In this document: positions 63,183 to 64,000 of the stretch, piece after piece
How the letters are laid out: every line of letters starts with the position of its first letter
How positions within the stretch are numbered: the stretch's first letter is position 1
Origin: CAVWQV01 sp963757115
GTDB taxonomy: Bacteria; Pseudomonadota; Alphaproteobacteria; Acetobacterales; Acetobacteraceae
Assembly: GCA_963757115.1 (NCBI GenBank)
Contig: CAVWQV010000015.1
Location: 248,001 to 312,000 of the forward strand
Length of the DNA: 64,000 nucleotides
Reading direction: 5' to 3'
Translations under genes and position numbers: made by a program
Notes under the pieces: generated by a model
What the model saw: the letters and a program-made list of their open reading frames with translations, nothing else
Databases searched by the model: none
What the model was told of the DNA's origin: nothing

Positions 63183-64000
63183 CTACGGCGAGCCCTCGGG
63201 CACGCCGGCCAGGCGAAGCCCGGCCGCGAAATGTTCGCGATCTTCCGGGCGCTCGAAGGGGCTGGTCTCCATAAAGTGGCATACGGTGAAGTCGGGTTCG
63301 ATCGAAAGGAGGCGGCGCATCACCACGGCCGCCTCCTGTTGCTGCCCGAGATAGCCGAGCGCCGACAAATAGGGCTTGCAGGCTGCCGAGAAGGCCGGGT
63401 TCATCTCACTGACCGCGCGCCCAAAGGCGACGGCGGACTCGTAGTCGCGCTTGAGCAGCGCCACGATGATGAAGGCCGTGTCGAAGAAAAAGGCGTGCGG
63501 GTCGAGCGGGGACAATTTCTTGTAGCGGGTGATGCGCCGCTCCGCCTCCACCGCGTCGCCGAGATAGGCGTGCGCGACGCCCGATAAGTTCCAGGCCATC
63601 GCGAGGTTGGGGTTCGCCGACAGCGCCCGCTCGTGCAGCGCCACGGCCTCACGCAGCCGGTGATGCAGGAAAGCTCGCACGTGCCCGGCGGTGGTCAAGG
63701 CGCGCGCGTCGCTCGGGTCGAGCGTCACCGCACGCTCGGCATGCTGCCCGGCGGCTTCGAGCGCGGCGCTCGCATTCTCGGCCCAACCTTGGCCAACGAA
63801 AAAGATGTGCCAATAAGCGAACCAGCCATGCACGCTGGCGTAGTCGGGTTCCGCCTCGATCGCCTGCTTCAGAAGTTGTCCCGCCTTGATGAACGGCTCG
63901 CGCTCCATCCGGCCGATCAGCGGGATGGCGCGTAACAGCAGGTCATAGGCGGTCGGATCGTGGGGCGGCCGGGCGGCGACCCGCTTGGCCTCGATCAGAA
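63183..64000 (-). CDS. TPR-repeat protein, C-terminal part (runs off right edge)
   Basis: The frame is open to the window end, so the N-terminus is missing. The visible 270 residues contain TPR-like units: LLKQAIEAEPDYASVHGWFAYWHIF, HAERAVTLDPSDARALTTAGH, LHERALSANPNLAMAWNLSGVAHAYLG and RLLSIEPDFTV. The segment AYDLLLRAIPLIGRMERE upstream is the usual junction between an N-terminal adenylate cyclase or winged-helix domain and the TPR array in alphaproteobacteria, so a signalling protein is likely. ATG 63908 is internal. Confidence 0.78.
   Translation of the reverse strand, partial: LIEAKRVAARPPHDPTAYDLLLRAIPLIGRMEREPFIKAGQLLKQAIEAEPDYASVHGWFAYWHIFFVGQGWAENASAALEAAGQHAERAVTLDPSDARALTTAGHVRAFLHHRLREAVALHERALSANPNLAMAWNLSGVAHAYLGDAVEAERRITRYKKLSPLDPHAFFFDTAFIIVALLKRDYESAVAFGRAVSEMNPAFSAACKPYLSALGYLGQQQEAAVVMRRLLSIEPDFTVCHFMETSPFERPEDREHFAAGLRLAGVPEGSP

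Noticed and set aside
1..64000. CRISPR arrays, rRNA genes, prophage or integrative-element modules
   Set aside because: No regularly spaced direct repeats, rRNA-like sequence, integrase, or phage structural genes were seen. The only mobile-element traces are the IS5-type remnants near 4.4-5.3 kb.

Overview
The window is a chromosomal segment of a GC-rich alphaproteobacterium, most likely of the order Hyphomicrobiales (Rhizobiales). Three things point there. A complete acpXL-fabZXL-fabF2XL-fabF1XL-adh2XL-lpxXL cluster (21017-26227) is the rhizobial system that puts a very-long-chain fatty acid on lipid A. A group I intron interrupts tRNA-Arg(CCU) (47807-48113), as described in Agrobacterium. 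A DUF1217 flagellum-associated gene is also present. Genes are densely packed, often with ATGA/GTGA start-stop overlaps and purine-rich ribosome binding sites.

Layout, left to right. 1-6.7 kb: the end of a class III aminotransferase, a phosphoketolase, a stand-alone response regulator, a GYD-domain gene flanked by two pieces of a decayed IS5-type transposase, a HAD dehalogenase and a SnoaL-like secreted protein. 6.8-12.8 kb: a molybdopterin oxidoreductase, DUF2891, a citrate-synthase-family protein with an N-terminal HTH and a palindromic operator, DinB, an SDR and a small membrane protein. 13-19 kb: a TRAP solute-binding protein, an alpha/beta hydrolase lacking its serine, an AMP-forming acyl-CoA ligase, a ketopantoate-reductase-like protein and a glycoside hydrolase. 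19-21 kb: a lipoprotein and two tandem secreted paralogues in visibly AT-richer DNA. 21-26.2 kb: the lipid A VLCFA cluster. 26.4-31.3 kb: the prkA-yeaH-spoVR stress operon. 31.8-34.8 kb: a phosphotransferase/acyl-CoA dehydrogenase/SDR operon. 35-45 kb: a lytic transglycosylase with SPOR domain, a thiolase, a DOPA-dioxygenase-like protein, a membrane-anchored AAA-like protein, an SDR, an FMN 2-hydroxyacid dehydrogenase, DUF421, alanine dehydrogenase and a hydrolase. 45.2-47.7 kb: a TPR/glycosyltransferase-like protein coupled to DUF1217. 47.8-48.1 kb: the intron-containing tRNA. 48.2-58 kb: a zinc-ribbon protein, an M24 peptidase, an enolase-superfamily enzyme and a complete branched-chain-type ABC transporter (LivHMGF plus binding protein) with an acyl-CoA synthetase embedded in it. 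58-64 kb: CsbD, MlaC/HpnM-like, topoisomerase IB, a CaiB-type CoA transferase, a class C serine hydrolase and the C-terminal part of a TPR protein running off the right edge.

Eleven otherwise well-conserved genes are each broken by what looks like exactly one extra base. In every case removing one base, in most cases from a short homopolymer, restores a full-length protein whose length is a whole number of codons. The shared direction suggests systematic assembly or sequencing error rather than gene decay, and these loci should be read as probably functional genes. By contrast, the IS5 fragments are true remnants with several lesions.
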